This document shows positions 43,451-53,044 of a stretch of DNA of 64,000 nucleotides, in pieces. The stretch is taken from positions 58,227-122,226 of the forward strand of contig JAEZHW010000057.1 of assembly GCA_023436775.1 (NCBI GenBank), read 5' to 3'. The DNA comes from Actinomycetes bacterium. GTDB lineage: Bacteria > Actinomycetota > Actinomycetes > Actinomycetales > Microbacteriaceae. Below the pieces are notes generated by a model, which worked only from the letters and a program-made list of their open reading frames with translations, did no database searches and was not told where the DNA came from. A program made the translations under genes and the position numbers. Numbering within the stretch: the first letter of the stretch is position 1; each line of letters begins with the position of its first letter.

Positions 43451-43777
43451 CTAGTTGCTGCCCTCGTCCGCGGCGATGCGCTCGTGGTGGTGGATGACTT
43501 CGGCGATGACGAAGTTGAGGAACTTCTCGGCGAAGGTGGGGTCGAGTTCGGCCTCCTCTGCCAGGCGACGCAGACGCGCGATCTGGACTGCCTCACGGTC
43601 CGGGTCCGAGGGCGGCAGGCCATGCTCGGCCTTCAGTTTGCCGACCTGCTGGGTGTAGCGGAAGCGTTCCGCCAACATGTGGATCAGCGCCGCATCGATG
43701 TTGTCGATCCCACGACGAATGTTCGCCAGCAATTCGGATGCGACGCTGCTATCTCCGGAGCGTTCCTGCTCTGCCAT
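43451..43777 (-). CDS. chorismate mutase, AroQ type
   Basis: 108-residue all-helical mutase converting chorismate to prephenate. Motifs: LLANIRRGIDNIDAALIHMLAERFRYTQQVGKLKAEHGLPPSDPDRE with the active-site Arg and Lys. No secretion signal, so the intracellular type. Start 43777: TAGGAT lies 7 bases upstream, formed partly by the stop codon of the upstream hydrolase; the frame continues upstream but lacks similarity. Confidence 0.88.
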   Translation of the reverse strand: MAEQERSGDSSVASELLANIRRGIDNIDAALIHMLAERFRYTQQVGKLKAEHGLPPSDPDREAVQIARLRRLAEEAELDPTFAEKFLNFVIAEVIHHHERIAADEGSN

Positions 43778-43784
43778 GCGTTCG

Positions 43785-43790
43785 ATCCTA
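43785..43790 (-). promoter_or_regulatory. -10 box of chorismate mutase, built on upstream stop
   Basis: TAGGAT on the minus strand; its TAG is the stop of the alpha/beta-hydrolase gene. Seven bases to the ATG. Confidence 0.4.
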
Positions 43791-44537
43791 ATGCCGGGAC
43801 GAGCCGGCGGGTGCCGCATCTTCCCCAGCGGCGTCACCGAACAGTTCGCGGATGCGATCGGCCACCCAGGCGGGGTGGGTCAGTGGCAGGGTGTGTTTCG
43901 CCTCGGCGAGGCTGTGCTGTGTGGTCGCTGGCCGCGCCGCGACCAGGGCGGCCGCCGATCGTCGAACGAGCCCCGCCTCGCGTCCACCGGTCAGCACCAG
44001 CGCTGGCCGGTCGTAGCCGGGCCAAGCGGCCGGCACGCGGAACGCCAGATTCGTCGCCACCGTGGCGACCAGTCCGTCGGCATCGACCGCGAGCGATTCA
44101 GCCAGATAGTCCGGCATCAACGCTTCGGGGATGCCCAGTTCCTTAGCCTGTGCGCGGGCGAACCACTCCCGACGAGCCAGCGGGGCCGCCCAGCGCAGCA
44201 TGGCCAGCGTCAGCCTTGGCCACGGTGCCGCCAGCGTTTGCGCGCTGATAGCCACGACACCCGCGGTGCGCTGGGGGAAGTCGACAGCGAACTGCAGGGC
44301 GAGTTGCGCGCCCAGCGAGAACCCGACCGGGACGACCGTCCCGGCCGCGTCGTCCAGTGTGGCCGCGAGTTCGGCTGCCACGACGCCATGGTCGAGGTAG
44401 CGCTCGCCCCGGCGCGCACCGTGCCCCGGCAGGTCCGGGGCGGTGACGCGAAACTCGTCACCCAGTTCGTGGATCAGTGGCTGCCACATCCAGGCGGCGA
44501 CGCCACCGCCGTGCAGCAGCAGCAGGGTCGGGCTCAC
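43788..44537 (-). CDS. alpha/beta-fold hydrolase
   Basis: 249 residues. LLLLHGGGVAAWMWQPLI (oxyanion region), nucleophile elbow VGFSLGAQLAL with Ser near residue 95, later strand ALVLTGGREAGLV and a histidine block EAKHTLPLTHPAWVAD. Cytosolic, substrate unknown. GTG start overlaps the hrpA stop by GTGA, so it is translated from the hrpA message. Confidence 0.82.
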   Translation of the reverse strand: MSPTLLLLHGGGVAAWMWQPLIHELGDEFRVTAPDLPGHGARRGERYLDHGVVAAELAATLDDAAGTVVPVGFSLGAQLALQFAVDFPQRTAGVVAISAQTLAAPWPRLTLAMLRWAAPLARREWFARAQAKELGIPEALMPDYLAESLAVDADGLVATVATNLAFRVPAAWPGYDRPALVLTGGREAGLVRRSAAALVAARPATTQHSLAEAKHTLPLTHPAWVADRIRELFGDAAGEDAAPAGSSRH

Positions 44538-47500
44538 GACGACACCGCCTTGCGGATGCGCTGCAGCGAGATCGGGCCCTGGGCTCCGAGGTGCTGGGCG
44601 AACAGCGAGACGCGCAGTTCCTCCAGCATCCAGCGCACACTGGCCAGCGCCGGGCTGGTGTTCCGAGTCAGCGGCAGGGTGCCGCCCGCGGCTGCATAGA
44701 GTTCGAGCGCCTGGTCGGACTCGTTCTGCCAGGTGCGGTCCCGACCCGGCGCCTCGGCCATCTTCTCGATCCGGTGCAGCAGCGCCTGCAGGTACACCGG
44801 GTAGCGGCGCAACTGGGTCAGGCCGCTGACGCGCACGAAGCCTGGGTGGATCAGCGCGGCGAGCTGGGCCCGCGCGTCCGCGAGCGGCGCCATCAGCGCG
44901 ATGCTCGCGGCCGATCCGATCGCGCGGTCGACCTCCCGGTACAGTCCCAGCACCTTGGCGGTCAGGGCCACTGCGGCGAACAGCTCATCGAGCAGACGCG
45001 CGTTCACCTGGTTGCGCAGGTCAGTGAAGGCAGCCTCGTCCCGCGGCGCCGCCTCGCCGGCGAGCGCATCGATCACGGCCAACTGCACATCCTCCAGCAG
45101 CGCATTCACGTTCTGGTACGGGCTGACCGCGAGCTGCAGTTTCTCGGTCTGGGTGAGCCGCTCCTGCACGTAGGACAGCGGGCTCGGCAGCCCCATCGCG
45201 AGCAGGCGCCGAACGCCGCGAGCGTGCTCGCGGGCGGCCTCGTCCGATGTGGCGAGGATCGCGAGCGCAACCGTGACCTGACTGCCGCGACCGCGTTCGA
45301 CCAGCGCGGGGAAGCCTCGCACCATCGACTTGCCGTGCTTGCGGTCCACATGCGTGGGCAGGGCGCCAAAGTCCCAACTGGTGACTGCCTCGCGTTCGCC
45401 CGCCCACACCGTCTCGACCGCCCCAGCGGAAGCGTCGGCGGAGGCCGCCGACGCGCGCTGCCCCGGCAGTGGCTTCGCAGCGCTCGCCTGCGCCGCGACG
45501 TGCTTGGCGACGGCGACGCGCGCCTGCTCGCTAAAGCGCTGCTGCAACTCGGCCAGGTCCTTGCTGGTGCCCAGGCGGCGACCGCGCGCATCGACCGCAG
45601 CGAACGACATCCGAAGGTGGGCCGGTACCCGTTCCCAGTCGAAGTCGCTGGGGTCGGCGACCACGCCGGCGGCCGTGCGGATGGCACGGGCCAGCTCGGC
45701 GGTGATGGCGCTGTCGGCGCGGACCGGCAGCACGTCGATCAGTTTTCGGGCCCAGTCCCCCGCAGGCACGACCGAGCGGCGAATCGCCTTCGGCAGCGCC
45801 TTCAGCAGCGCCGTGACCAGCTCCTCCCGCAGCCCGGGGACCAGCCAGTCGAAGCCCCGGTCCTCGATGCGCGGCAGCAGCAGCAGCGGGATCTCGACCG
45901 TGACCCCGTCGTCGGCACTGCCCGGCTCAAAGCGGTAGCTGAGGCGAAGCCGCTGCTCGCCCTGCCAAACCCAGGCCGGGTAGTCCTCCTGGTCGGGGCG
46001 CTCCTCGGACGCGAGCAGGTGCTCACGCTGCATCGTCAGCAGCGTCGGCTGCTCGGTGCGGGCCGAACGCCACCAGGACTCGAAGGCGCGCACGTCGGTG
46101 ACATCGCTGGGGATGCGTTCCTCATAGAACGCGACCACGGCCTCGTCATCGACCAGGATGTCGCGGCGGCGGGTGCGCTCTTCGACGGCCTCGAGTTCAC
46201 GCCGCACCTGCTGGTTCTGCCGCAGGAAGTCGTACAGCCGGTCCTTGCTGACGTCGCGCGGCCACTCGCCGCCGACGAGGGCGTGCCGGATCAGCAGAGT
46301 GCGCGCCAGTTCGGGGTTGATGCGAGCCAGTTGCAGTCGGCGCTTCGGCACGATCACGAGGCCGAACAGCAGCACCCGCTCGTCGGCGACGGCCGAGCCG
46401 AGGCGCTCGCTCCAGCGCGGCTCCGAGTATTGCCGCACCACAAGGTCACCGGCCAGCGCCTCAGCCCAGGCGGGGTCGATCGCGGCGACGGTGCGGGCAT
46501 AGACGCGGCTGGTCTCGACGACCTCGGCGGCCATCACCGCCTCGGGGGCCCGCTTGCCGAGGCCGGAGCCCGGGAAGATGGTGAACTTCTGCCCGCGCGG
46601 CGCACGATACGTTGCCACCTCGCGCTTGGGGGCTGCAGGCCCGCGCTTCCCGCCCTGCTTCGCCGCCTTGGGCGCATCGCGGTCGTCGCGGATCCCGATG
46701 CGGCTGAGCAGCCCGGACAGCAGCGCCTTGTGGATGCCGTCCGGATCCACGCGCGGATCCTTCGCCACCAGCCCGACCGGCTTGGCCTGCCGCAGGATCT
46801 GGCGCACCAGGTCCTGCCACTCGCGGATGCGCAGGTAGTTCAGGAACTCGCTCTTCAGCAGCTTCCGGAAGGCGTTCCCGGACAGCGCCTGCTGCTGTTC
46901 CTCGAGGTAGTTCCAGAGGTTCAGCAGGCTCAGGAAGTCTGACTTCGGATCCGTGAAGCGGGCGTGCAGTTGGTTCGCCTGCTCGCGCTTCTCGAGCGGG
47001 CGTTCGCGCGGATCCTGGATGGTGAGGCCGGCGACGATGATCGCAACCTCGCGCACGACGTCGTTCCGACCCGCCTCGACCAGCATCCGGCCGAAGCGCA
47101 CGTCCACCGGCAGTTGCGCAATCGTGCGGCCCACCTTGGTGAGCCGCTGCGCGCCCGAGACCTGATCGACCGCGACCGCGCCGAGCTCGATCAGCAGGTC
47201 CATGCCGTCCTTGATGCCGCGACCGGACGGTGGCTGGATGAACGGGAAGGCAGCGATATCGCCGAGGCGCAGCACCAACATCTGCAGGATCACCTGCGCC
47301 AGGTTGGTGCGCAGAATCTCGGGGTCGGTGAACTCGGGACGCTTCTCGAAATCGGCCTCGGAGTACAGCCGGATCGCGATGCCCGGGCTGGTGCGGCCGG
47401 CGCGACCCGAACGCTGGTTGGCGCTCGCCTGACTGATCGGCTCAATCGGCAGCCGCTGCACCTTCGCCCGCGGCGAGTAGCGGCTGATGCGGGCAAGGCC

Positions 47501-48451
47501 GGTATCGACCACGTACCGGATGCCCGGCACAGTGAGGCTGGTCTCGGCCACATTCGTGGCCAACACGATGCGGCGGCGCACCCCCTGCGGCTTCGCCCCG
47601 AACACGCGGTGCTGGTCGGCCGCGGACAGGCGGCCGTAGAGCGGCAGCACCTCCGTGCTCGCGTCGTAGTGGCCGCGGATCACGTCGGCGGCGTCACGGA
47701 TCTCGTTTTCGCCCGAGAGGAACACCAGCACATCGCCGGGCTCTTCGCGGGCCAGTTCCTCGAGCGCATCCAGGATGCCTTCGATCGGTTCCTTCGGTGG
47801 GCGGGCATCCTCGTCGTCGTCATCACCGAGCGCGGCCTGCGTCTCAAGCGGCCGGTAGCGGATCTCGACCGGGAAGGTGCGACCGGACACCTCGATGATC
47901 GGGGCGGGGGTGCCATCGGCGGCGGCGAAGTGCTTCGCGAAGCGTTCCGGGTCGATGGTGGCCGAGGTGATGATCAGTTTCAGGTCCGGCCGCTGCGGCA
48001 GTAAGCGAGCCAGGTAGCCGAGCAGGAAGTCGATGGTCAGCGAGCGCTCGTGTGCCTCGTCAATGATGATCGTGTCATAGCGCTGCAGCATGCGGTCGCG
48101 GCTCAACTCCGCCAGCAGCACACCGTCGGTCATGACCTTGACCGCGGTCTCCTGACTGGAGCGATCGTCGAAGCGCACCTGATAGCCGACCAGGCTGCCC
48201 AGTGGCACGGCCAGCTCTTCCGCGATGCGCTCGGCGACGCTGCGCGCAGCGATACGGCGAGGCTGGGTGTGGCCGATTCGCTCGCGGCCGAGCTCCAGCA
48301 GAATCTTCGGCAACTGCGTGGTCTTGCCCGACCCGGTCGCGCCAGCGATGACCACGACCTGATGCTCGGCGACAGCGCGCGCGATCTCCTCCCGAGCGGC
48401 ACTGACCGGCAGGTCGTCAGGGAAGGTGATGGCGGGCAGGGCGAGAGACAT
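44534..48451 (-). CDS. hrpA: ATP-dependent RNA helicase HrpA
   Basis: 1305 residues, DEAH/RHA helicase. Motif I GATGSGKTTQLPKIL, II DEAH in IIIDEAHERSLTIDF, III TSATIDPERFA, V TNVAETSLTVPGI, VI QRSGRAGRTSPG. The HA2/ratchet region and the long C-terminal DUF3418 part (from about residue 700) give the full HrpA layout. Family members act on mRNA processing and rescue of stalled ribosomes. TACCCT lies 8 bases before the ATG. Confidence 0.93.
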   Translation of the reverse strand: MSLALPAITFPDDLPVSAAREEIARAVAEHQVVVIAGATGSGKTTQLPKILLELGRERIGHTQPRRIAARSVAERIAEELAVPLGSLVGYQVRFDDRSSQETAVKVMTDGVLLAELSRDRMLQRYDTIIIDEAHERSLTIDFLLGYLARLLPQRPDLKLIITSATIDPERFAKHFAAADGTPAPIIEVSGRTFPVEIRYRPLETQAALGDDDDEDARPPKEPIEGILDALEELAREEPGDVLVFLSGENEIRDAADVIRGHYDASTEVLPLYGRLSAADQHRVFGAKPQGVRRRIVLATNVAETSLTVPGIRYVVDTGLARISRYSPRAKVQRLPIEPISQASANQRSGRAGRTSPGIAIRLYSEADFEKRPEFTDPEILRTNLAQVILQMLVLRLGDIAAFPFIQPPSGRGIKDGMDLLIELGAVAVDQVSGAQRLTKVGRTIAQLPVDVRFGRMLVEAGRNDVVREVAIIVAGLTIQDPRERPLEKREQANQLHARFTDPKSDFLSLLNLWNYLEEQQQALSGNAFRKLLKSEFLNYLRIREWQDLVRQILRQAKPVGLVAKDPRVDPDGIHKALLSGLLSRIGIRDDRDAPKAAKQGGKRGPAAPKREVATYRAPRGQKFTIFPGSGLGKRAPEAVMAAEVVETSRVYARTVAAIDPAWAEALAGDLVVRQYSEPRWSERLGSAVADERVLLFGLVIVPKRRLQLARINPELARTLLIRHALVGGEWPRDVSKDRLYDFLRQNQQVRRELEAVEERTRRRDILVDDEAVVAFYEERIPSDVTDVRAFESWWRSARTEQPTLLTMQREHLLASEERPDQEDYPAWVWQGEQRLRLSYRFEPGSADDGVTVEIPLLLLPRIEDRGFDWLVPGLREELVTALLKALPKAIRRSVVPAGDWARKLIDVLPVRADSAITAELARAIRTAAGVVADPSDFDWERVPAHLRMSFAAVDARGRRLGTSKDLAELQQRFSEQARVAVAKHVAAQASAAKPLPGQRASAASADASAGAVETVWAGEREAVTSWDFGALPTHVDRKHGKSMVRGFPALVERGRGSQVTVALAILATSDEAAREHARGVRRLLAMGLPSPLSYVQERLTQTEKLQLAVSPYQNVNALLEDVQLAVIDALAGEAAPRDEAAFTDLRNQVNARLLDELFAAVALTAKVLGLYREVDRAIGSAASIALMAPLADARAQLAALIHPGFVRVSGLTQLRRYPVYLQALLHRIEKMAEAPGRDRTWQNESDQALELYAAAGGTLPLTRNTSPALASVRWMLEELRVSLFAQHLGAQGPISLQRIRKAVSS

Positions 48452-48459
48452 CGCCCTCC

Positions 48460-48465
48460 AGGGTA
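48460..48465 (-). promoter_or_regulatory. -10 box of hrpA
   Basis: TACCCT, 8 bases before the ATG, followed by GGAGGGCG. The same TACCCTGGA string precedes the HAD and histidine-kinase genes. Confidence 0.35.
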
Positions 48466-48480
48466 TCGCGGGGTCGCTGA

Positions 48481-48540
48481 GTGGCCGCGAGTGCGGGCCG
48501 ATCGGGCTGGGGCAGCGACCGGTCAGTGCGACGCGGCCAC
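48481..48540 (-). terminator. purA terminator region
   Basis: Outer 9-base arms GTGGCCGCG / CGCGGCCAC enclose a GC-rich interior, 13 bases after the purA stop on the minus strand. Confidence 0.4.
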
Positions 48541-48553
48541 CACCTCGCCGACC

Positions 48554-49840
48554 TTAGTCGACCAGGTCGTGCAGCGAAATGATCGCGTCGCGGGCCGGGC
48601 CCACGCCAATCGCCGAGATGCGGGCGCCACTCATCGACTCGATCGCGCGGACATAGGCCTGCGCGTTCTTCGGCAGTTCCTCGAAGGTGCGCACGCCGGT
48701 GATGTCCTCGGTCCAGCCGTCGAACTCTTCGTAGATCGGGGTGGCGTGGTGGAAGTCGCTCTGCGACACCGGCACCTCATCGAAGCGCTGGTCGCCCACC
48801 TGGTAGCCGACACACACCGGGATCTTTTCGATGCCGGTGAGCACGTCCAGCTTAGTGAGCACGAAATCGGTGACCCCGTTGATGCGCGCGGTGTAGCGAG
48901 CGATCGGTGCGTCGTACCAGCCGGTGCGACGCGGACGGCCCGTGGTGGTGCCGTACTCGTGCCCGACCTTGCGCAGGAACTCGCCCCACTCATCGAAGAG
49001 CTCAGTCGGGAAGGGACCGGCACCGACGCGGGTGGTGTAGGCCTTGACGACCGCGATCACGCGCTCGATACGACCCGGGCCGATACCGGAACCGGTCGCG
49101 GCGCCACCGGCGGTCGCATTCGAGGACGTCACGAAGGGGTAGGTGCCGTGGTCGATGTCGAGCATGGTGGCCTGGCCACCCTCGAAGATCACGTTCTTGC
49201 CGGCATCGAGCGCCTGGTGCAGCAGCAGCGCGGTGTCGTCCACCATCGGGCGCAGACGCTCGGTGTAGCTGAGCAGGTCGTCCACGATCTCGTCGACGGT
49301 GATCGCGCGACGGTTGTACACCTTGACCAGCAGGTGGTTCTTCTGGTCGAGTGCACCCTCCACCTTCTGGCGCAGAATCGACTCGTCAAAGAGGTCCTGG
49401 ATGCGGATACCGACGCGGTTGATCTTGTCGGCGTAGGTCGGGCCGATGCCGCGACCGGTGGTACCAATCTGACGCTTGCCAAGGAAGCGCTCGGTCACCT
49501 TGTCCAGGGTGCGGTGGTAGTGGGTGATCACGTGCGCGTTGGCGCTGATGCGCAGTCGCGAGGTGTCGATGCCGCGCGCTTCGAGCAGGTCCAGTTCGTG
49601 GAACAGCACCTCGAGGTCGATGACCACGCCGTTGCCGATCACCGGCACCACGCCCGGGCTCAGAATGCCGGAGGGCAGCAGGTGCAGGGCGTACTTTTCC
49701 TTACCGATGACCACGGTGTGGCCGGCGTTGTTGCCGCCGTTGAACTTGACCACATAGTCGACGCGGTCCGAGAGCAGGTCGGTCGCCTTGCCCTTCCCCT
49801 CGTCACCCCACTGGGCACCGATCAGCACGATTGCTGGCAT
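48554..49840 (-). CDS. purA: adenylosuccinate synthetase
   Basis: 428 residues. Makes adenylosuccinate from IMP, aspartate and GTP. N-terminal P-loop IGAQWGDEGKGK, later NGGNNAGHTVV, TGRGIGPTYADK and the C-terminal SARISAIGVGP block. Complete length. AGAGG lies upstream of the ATG. It commits the IMP made by the pur genes to AMP. Confidence 0.96.
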   Translation of the reverse strand: MPAIVLIGAQWGDEGKGKATDLLSDRVDYVVKFNGGNNAGHTVVIGKEKYALHLLPSGILSPGVVPVIGNGVVIDLEVLFHELDLLEARGIDTSRLRISANAHVITHYHRTLDKVTERFLGKRQIGTTGRGIGPTYADKINRVGIRIQDLFDESILRQKVEGALDQKNHLLVKVYNRRAITVDEIVDDLLSYTERLRPMVDDTALLLHQALDAGKNVIFEGGQATMLDIDHGTYPFVTSSNATAGGAATGSGIGPGRIERVIAVVKAYTTRVGAGPFPTELFDEWGEFLRKVGHEYGTTTGRPRRTGWYDAPIARYTARINGVTDFVLTKLDVLTGIEKIPVCVGYQVGDQRFDEVPVSQSDFHHATPIYEEFDGWTEDITGVRTFEELPKNAQAYVRAIESMSGARISAIGVGPARDAIISLHDLVD

Positions 49841-49914
49841 GCGCGATCCTCTCGATACAGCGGCATGTACCTCCCTACCCTACCGGTGACGGGTGAACGC
49901 GCGCTGGACGGGCG

Positions 49915-50553
49915 TTAACCTCGCGTCACGGAATCGGCGCTAGCGTGCTGGCGGATCCACTCATGCATGGTGATCGCTGCCGCGGCGGCGGCATTGATGG
50001 ACCGGGTGGAACCGAACTGCCGGATCACGACGCACTGGTCGGCGGCAGCGACCGCCTCGGGGCTGAGCCCCGGACCCTCCTGGCCGAACAGTAGGACGCA
50101 GGCCTTGGGCAGTGCCACGGCATCGACGGGCTTGCTGGTTTCGGTGTGCTCGACGGCGATGATCGGCAGTCCCGCCTCGCCAGCCCAGGTCACAAACGAG
50201 GCGACATCCTCGTGATGTCGCACGTGCTGGTAGCGGTCGGTCACCATCGCGCCGCGGCGATTCCAGCGGCGCTTGCCGATGATGTGCACCTCGGCGGCCA
50301 GGAAGGCATTCGCGGTCCGCACGATCGACCCGATGTTCAGGTCGTGCTGCCAGTTCTCGATCGCGACATGGAAGAGGTGGCGACGCTGGTCCAGGTCGGC
50401 GACGATCGCCTCGAGCCGCCAGTACCGGTACTGGTCGACCACGTTCCGGGTGTCGCCATTGGCAAGCAATTCCGGATCGTACTGGTCGCCAACCGGCCAC
50501 GGCTTCGGGTGCGGTCCAACCCCGACCGACGGCAGGCTGACTTCCTCTTCCAC
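49915..50553 (-). CDS. SpoU/TrmH-family RNA 2'-O-methyltransferase
   Basis: 212 residues with the SPOUT knot. Motif 1 NIGSIVRTANAF, motif 2 LLFGQEGPGLS, motif 3 RQFGSTRSINAAAAAAI. An N-terminal extension of about 60 residues precedes the knot. Target RNA (rRNA or tRNA) cannot be told. Start GTG at 50553: TAGCGT lies exactly at -12 to -7. Confidence 0.88.
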   Translation of the reverse strand: MEEEVSLPSVGVGPHPKPWPVGDQYDPELLANGDTRNVVDQYRYWRLEAIVADLDQRRHLFHVAIENWQHDLNIGSIVRTANAFLAAEVHIIGKRRWNRRGAMVTDRYQHVRHHEDVASFVTWAGEAGLPIIAVEHTETSKPVDAVALPKACVLLFGQEGPGLSPEAVAAADQCVVIRQFGSTRSINAAAAAAITMHEWIRQHASADSVTRG

Positions 50554-50559
50554 CCCTCC

Positions 50560-50565
50560 ACGCTA
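50560..50565 (-). promoter_or_regulatory. -10 box of the SpoU methyltransferase gene, leaderless
   Basis: TAGCGT at -12 to -7 from the GTG at 50553. Confidence 0.5.
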
Positions 50566-50625
50566 GCGCCTTGGCTCGGACAACCGCGCAGGGGCCAGTA
50601 CCCTGGAAGCAGACGGGAGATGATG

Positions 50626-51402
50626 ATGACTGAGCGTCCGGAAATCACCTGCTGGCTCACCGACATGGACGGTGTGCTCGTGCACGAGAATGAGGCGCTG
50701 CCTGGCGCCCAGGAATTGCTCGAGGGGTGGCAGCGCGATGACAAGCCATTCCTGGTGCTGACCAATAACTCCATCTTCACGCCGCGTGACCTATCGGCAC
50801 GCCTGAGGGCCAGTGGCCTGCGAGTGCCGGAGGAGCGGATCTGGACCAGTGCGCTGGCCACCGCCGCCTTTCTCAAGGACCAGAAGCCGGGCGGCTCGGC
50901 CTTCGTCATCGGCGAGGCGGGGCTCACCACCGCCCTGCACGAGGCCGGTTACGTGATGACCGACCGCAGCCCCGACTACGTGGTCGTGGGCGAGACCCGC
51001 AACTACAGCTTCGGCGACATCACCACCGCCATCCGGCTGATCAACAACGGTTCGCGCTTCATCGCCACCAACCCCGACGCCACCGGCCCAAGCGCCGAAG
51101 GTGTACTGCCGGCCACCGGCGCCATTACCGCCCTGATCACCAAGGCCACCGGCCGCGTGCCCTACGTGGTCGGCAAGCCGAACCCGATGATGTTCCGCTC
51201 GGCACTGAACCGCATCGGTGCGCACTCCGAGGGCACCGCGATGATCGGCGACCGCATGGACACCGACATCGTCGCCGGCATGGAAGCGGGCCTGTACACG
51301 ATCCTCGTGCTCACCGGCATCGCCGACCAGGCCGAGATCGAGCGGTACCCGTTCCGTCCGCGCGAGGTCATCGCGGGCGTGCACGAGCTGGTGCAGTCGT
51401 AG
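50626..51402 (+). CDS. HAD-IIA family phosphatase (NagD-like)
   Basis: 258 residues. Motif I TDMDGVLVHE with the nucleophilic Asp, motif II LTNNS, Lys in VGKPNPMMF (motif III) and GDRMDTDI (motif IV). The C2b cap is between motifs II and III. NagD-type enzymes dephosphorylate nucleotides or small sugar phosphates. Three in-frame ATGs stand in a row; GGGAG gives normal spacing (6) only for the third at 50626. Confidence 0.85.
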   Translation: MTERPEITCWLTDMDGVLVHENEALPGAQELLEGWQRDDKPFLVLTNNSIFTPRDLSARLRASGLRVPEERIWTSALATAAFLKDQKPGGSAFVIGEAGLTTALHEAGYVMTDRSPDYVVVGETRNYSFGDITTAIRLINNGSRFIATNPDATGPSAEGVLPATGAITALITKATGRVPYVVGKPNPMMFRSALNRIGAHSEGTAMIGDRMDTDIVAGMEAGLYTILVLTGIADQAEIERYPFRPREVIAGVHELVQS

Positions 51403-51472
51403 CGGGACAGCCCCTACGGGCCGAGGTGCGCCTCGCCGCCACAATCCACGCCGAGGCGGTCAGCCTCCGCGC

Positions 51473-53044
51473 TTAGCTGGCGGCCGAGTCCTCGGTGTCT
51501 TCGTCACCCTCGACCTCAACCTCTGCGGTCGGCGAGGGGATGAAGGTCGACCCGCTAATCGAGGTGGTCATTGGAGCACCACTGGCCAGCGAGGCGAAGC
51601 AGTTGTAGAAGTGGCGGGTGCCTTCCTTCTCCCACTGCATCGCGTTCATCGGGTAGGACACGGAGATCTGCACGTCGGTGTACTGCTTGGCCGCCTCGAA
51701 GTCGAGGATCTCGGGGGACTGGCAGCGCTGCTCGGCGACGACGCGCAACTGGTAGTCGCCGGGGAAAGCGAGGGATTCGTACTCGCCGGTGGCCAATAGC
51801 TGGGCCGCGTGCGGCGTCGCGCAGTCGACCACGGTGTAGTAGTCCTGCCAGGCGTCGGTGAATTCGGCAACGCACTCGCCACCGAGGAGTTCGCTGTAGT
51901 GGTGCTCGCCGGGTGCGACCGGGCCGAGCGGACGGGTCGGGTCGACGACCTCCTCGCCGGTGCCGGGGTCCTCCTCATCGGCGGGGGCGAGCATCGCGGG
52001 CAGGCGCATGCCGACGAGGAACGCAGCCACCGTCAGCAGTGCCACCACGATACCTAGGCCGCTCCAGAGCAGCTTCTTCGGCACCTCGTGCACCACCACT
52101 GGGGCATCAGCGGTCGCAGCGACCGGCTCGGCCGAGACCGGGATCAGCTTCTCTTCGTACTCAACGAAGTTGTTCTCGCCGAACAAGGCATTGAGGGCAT
52201 CGGTCTGCTGGGTCGGTGTGGCCGAGATTTCGGGGACCGAGCCAGCGGTCGCCGACGCGGAATCCAGCGGCGCGGTGAAACCCAGCGCCTGGGTCGCGGC
52301 GGCAGCCGAGACGGGCGTCGTCGGGGACGCGGCAGTGGCGGCAGCGGCGGCCGGGTCGAGCCCATTCAACTCATTCGCGAAGAAGGGGTGGAAGGCCTGG
52401 GTGGCTTCCAGGTCAGCAGCGGATCGCGGAGTGGGCTGCGGCGCGGGCACTGGGTTCTGTGCCACGGGAGCATGCTGGGCCGCGGTGGTGTACGGGGTCG
52501 GCTGCTGCGGGGCGACCGGTTGCTGCGGCTGCGCCAGCAGCGGGTTCTGCACCGTCGGCGGCTCGATGAGTTGCGGCGGGGAAGGCTGGGCGGCAGCCTG
52601 CGGAGGCTGCTGCGCGGTCTGCGCGGTCTGCGCGGCCGCCTGGGCCAGCGCGGTGGCTCGGGCTGCGGCTTCAGCGGCAGCGGCCTGGGCGGCAGCGAGC
52701 TGCGCGGCCGCAGCCTCGGCAGCGGCCTGGGCAGCGGCAACGGCTGCCTGCGGGTCCTCGACCGGCGGGGTCGAAGGGCGACGCAGGGGCGCGGCCAGCG
52801 GGTTCTGCACCACCGGGGCCACCGGGTCGGCCGCAGAGGGAGCCTGTGGCGCGACCGGGGTTTGCGGCGCGACCGTGGCAGCGGGCTGTGCCGCCGGCGG
52901 GGTCGTCGGCGCCTGCGGCTGTGCAGGCACCTGCGGCTGCGCAGGCGACTGCGGGGTCGCCGGCTGCGCTGCAGTCGGCTGCGAAGTCTCGTCGTCCTCC
53001 CACGGGAACCGGAACGGTTCCTCCGGCGAGCGCTGATCGGTCAT
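51473..53044 (-). CDS. Septum_form-domain membrane protein with long Pro/Ala/Gln arm
   Basis: 523 residues. Residues about 20-315 are low-complexity (Pro, Ala, Gln, Val), with an Ala-rich stretch between 100 and 145. One transmembrane helix (about 321-344, LLWSGLGIVVALLTVAAFLVG) leads to an extracytoplasmic domain at about 370-500 with the Septum_form pattern: GECVAEF...VVDCATPHAAQLLATGEY, RCQSP and YNCFAS; the four Cys suggest two disulfides. The topology puts the disordered arm in the cytosol. ATGA overlap with pyrE. Probably envelope or division-related; the exact role is unknown. Confidence 0.8.
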   Translation of the reverse strand: MTDQRSPEEPFRFPWEDDETSQPTAAQPATPQSPAQPQVPAQPQAPTTPPAAQPAATVAPQTPVAPQAPSAADPVAPVVQNPLAAPLRRPSTPPVEDPQAAVAAAQAAAEAAAAQLAAAQAAAAEAAARATALAQAAAQTAQTAQQPPQAAAQPSPPQLIEPPTVQNPLLAQPQQPVAPQQPTPYTTAAQHAPVAQNPVPAPQPTPRSAADLEATQAFHPFFANELNGLDPAAAAATAASPTTPVSAAAATQALGFTAPLDSASATAGSVPEISATPTQQTDALNALFGENNFVEYEEKLIPVSAEPVAATADAPVVVHEVPKKLLWSGLGIVVALLTVAAFLVGMRLPAMLAPADEEDPGTGEEVVDPTRPLGPVAPGEHHYSELLGGECVAEFTDAWQDYYTVVDCATPHAAQLLATGEYESLAFPGDYQLRVVAEQRCQSPEILDFEAAKQYTDVQISVSYPMNAMQWEKEGTRHFYNCFASLASGAPMTTSISGSTFIPSPTAEVEVEGDEDTEDSAAS

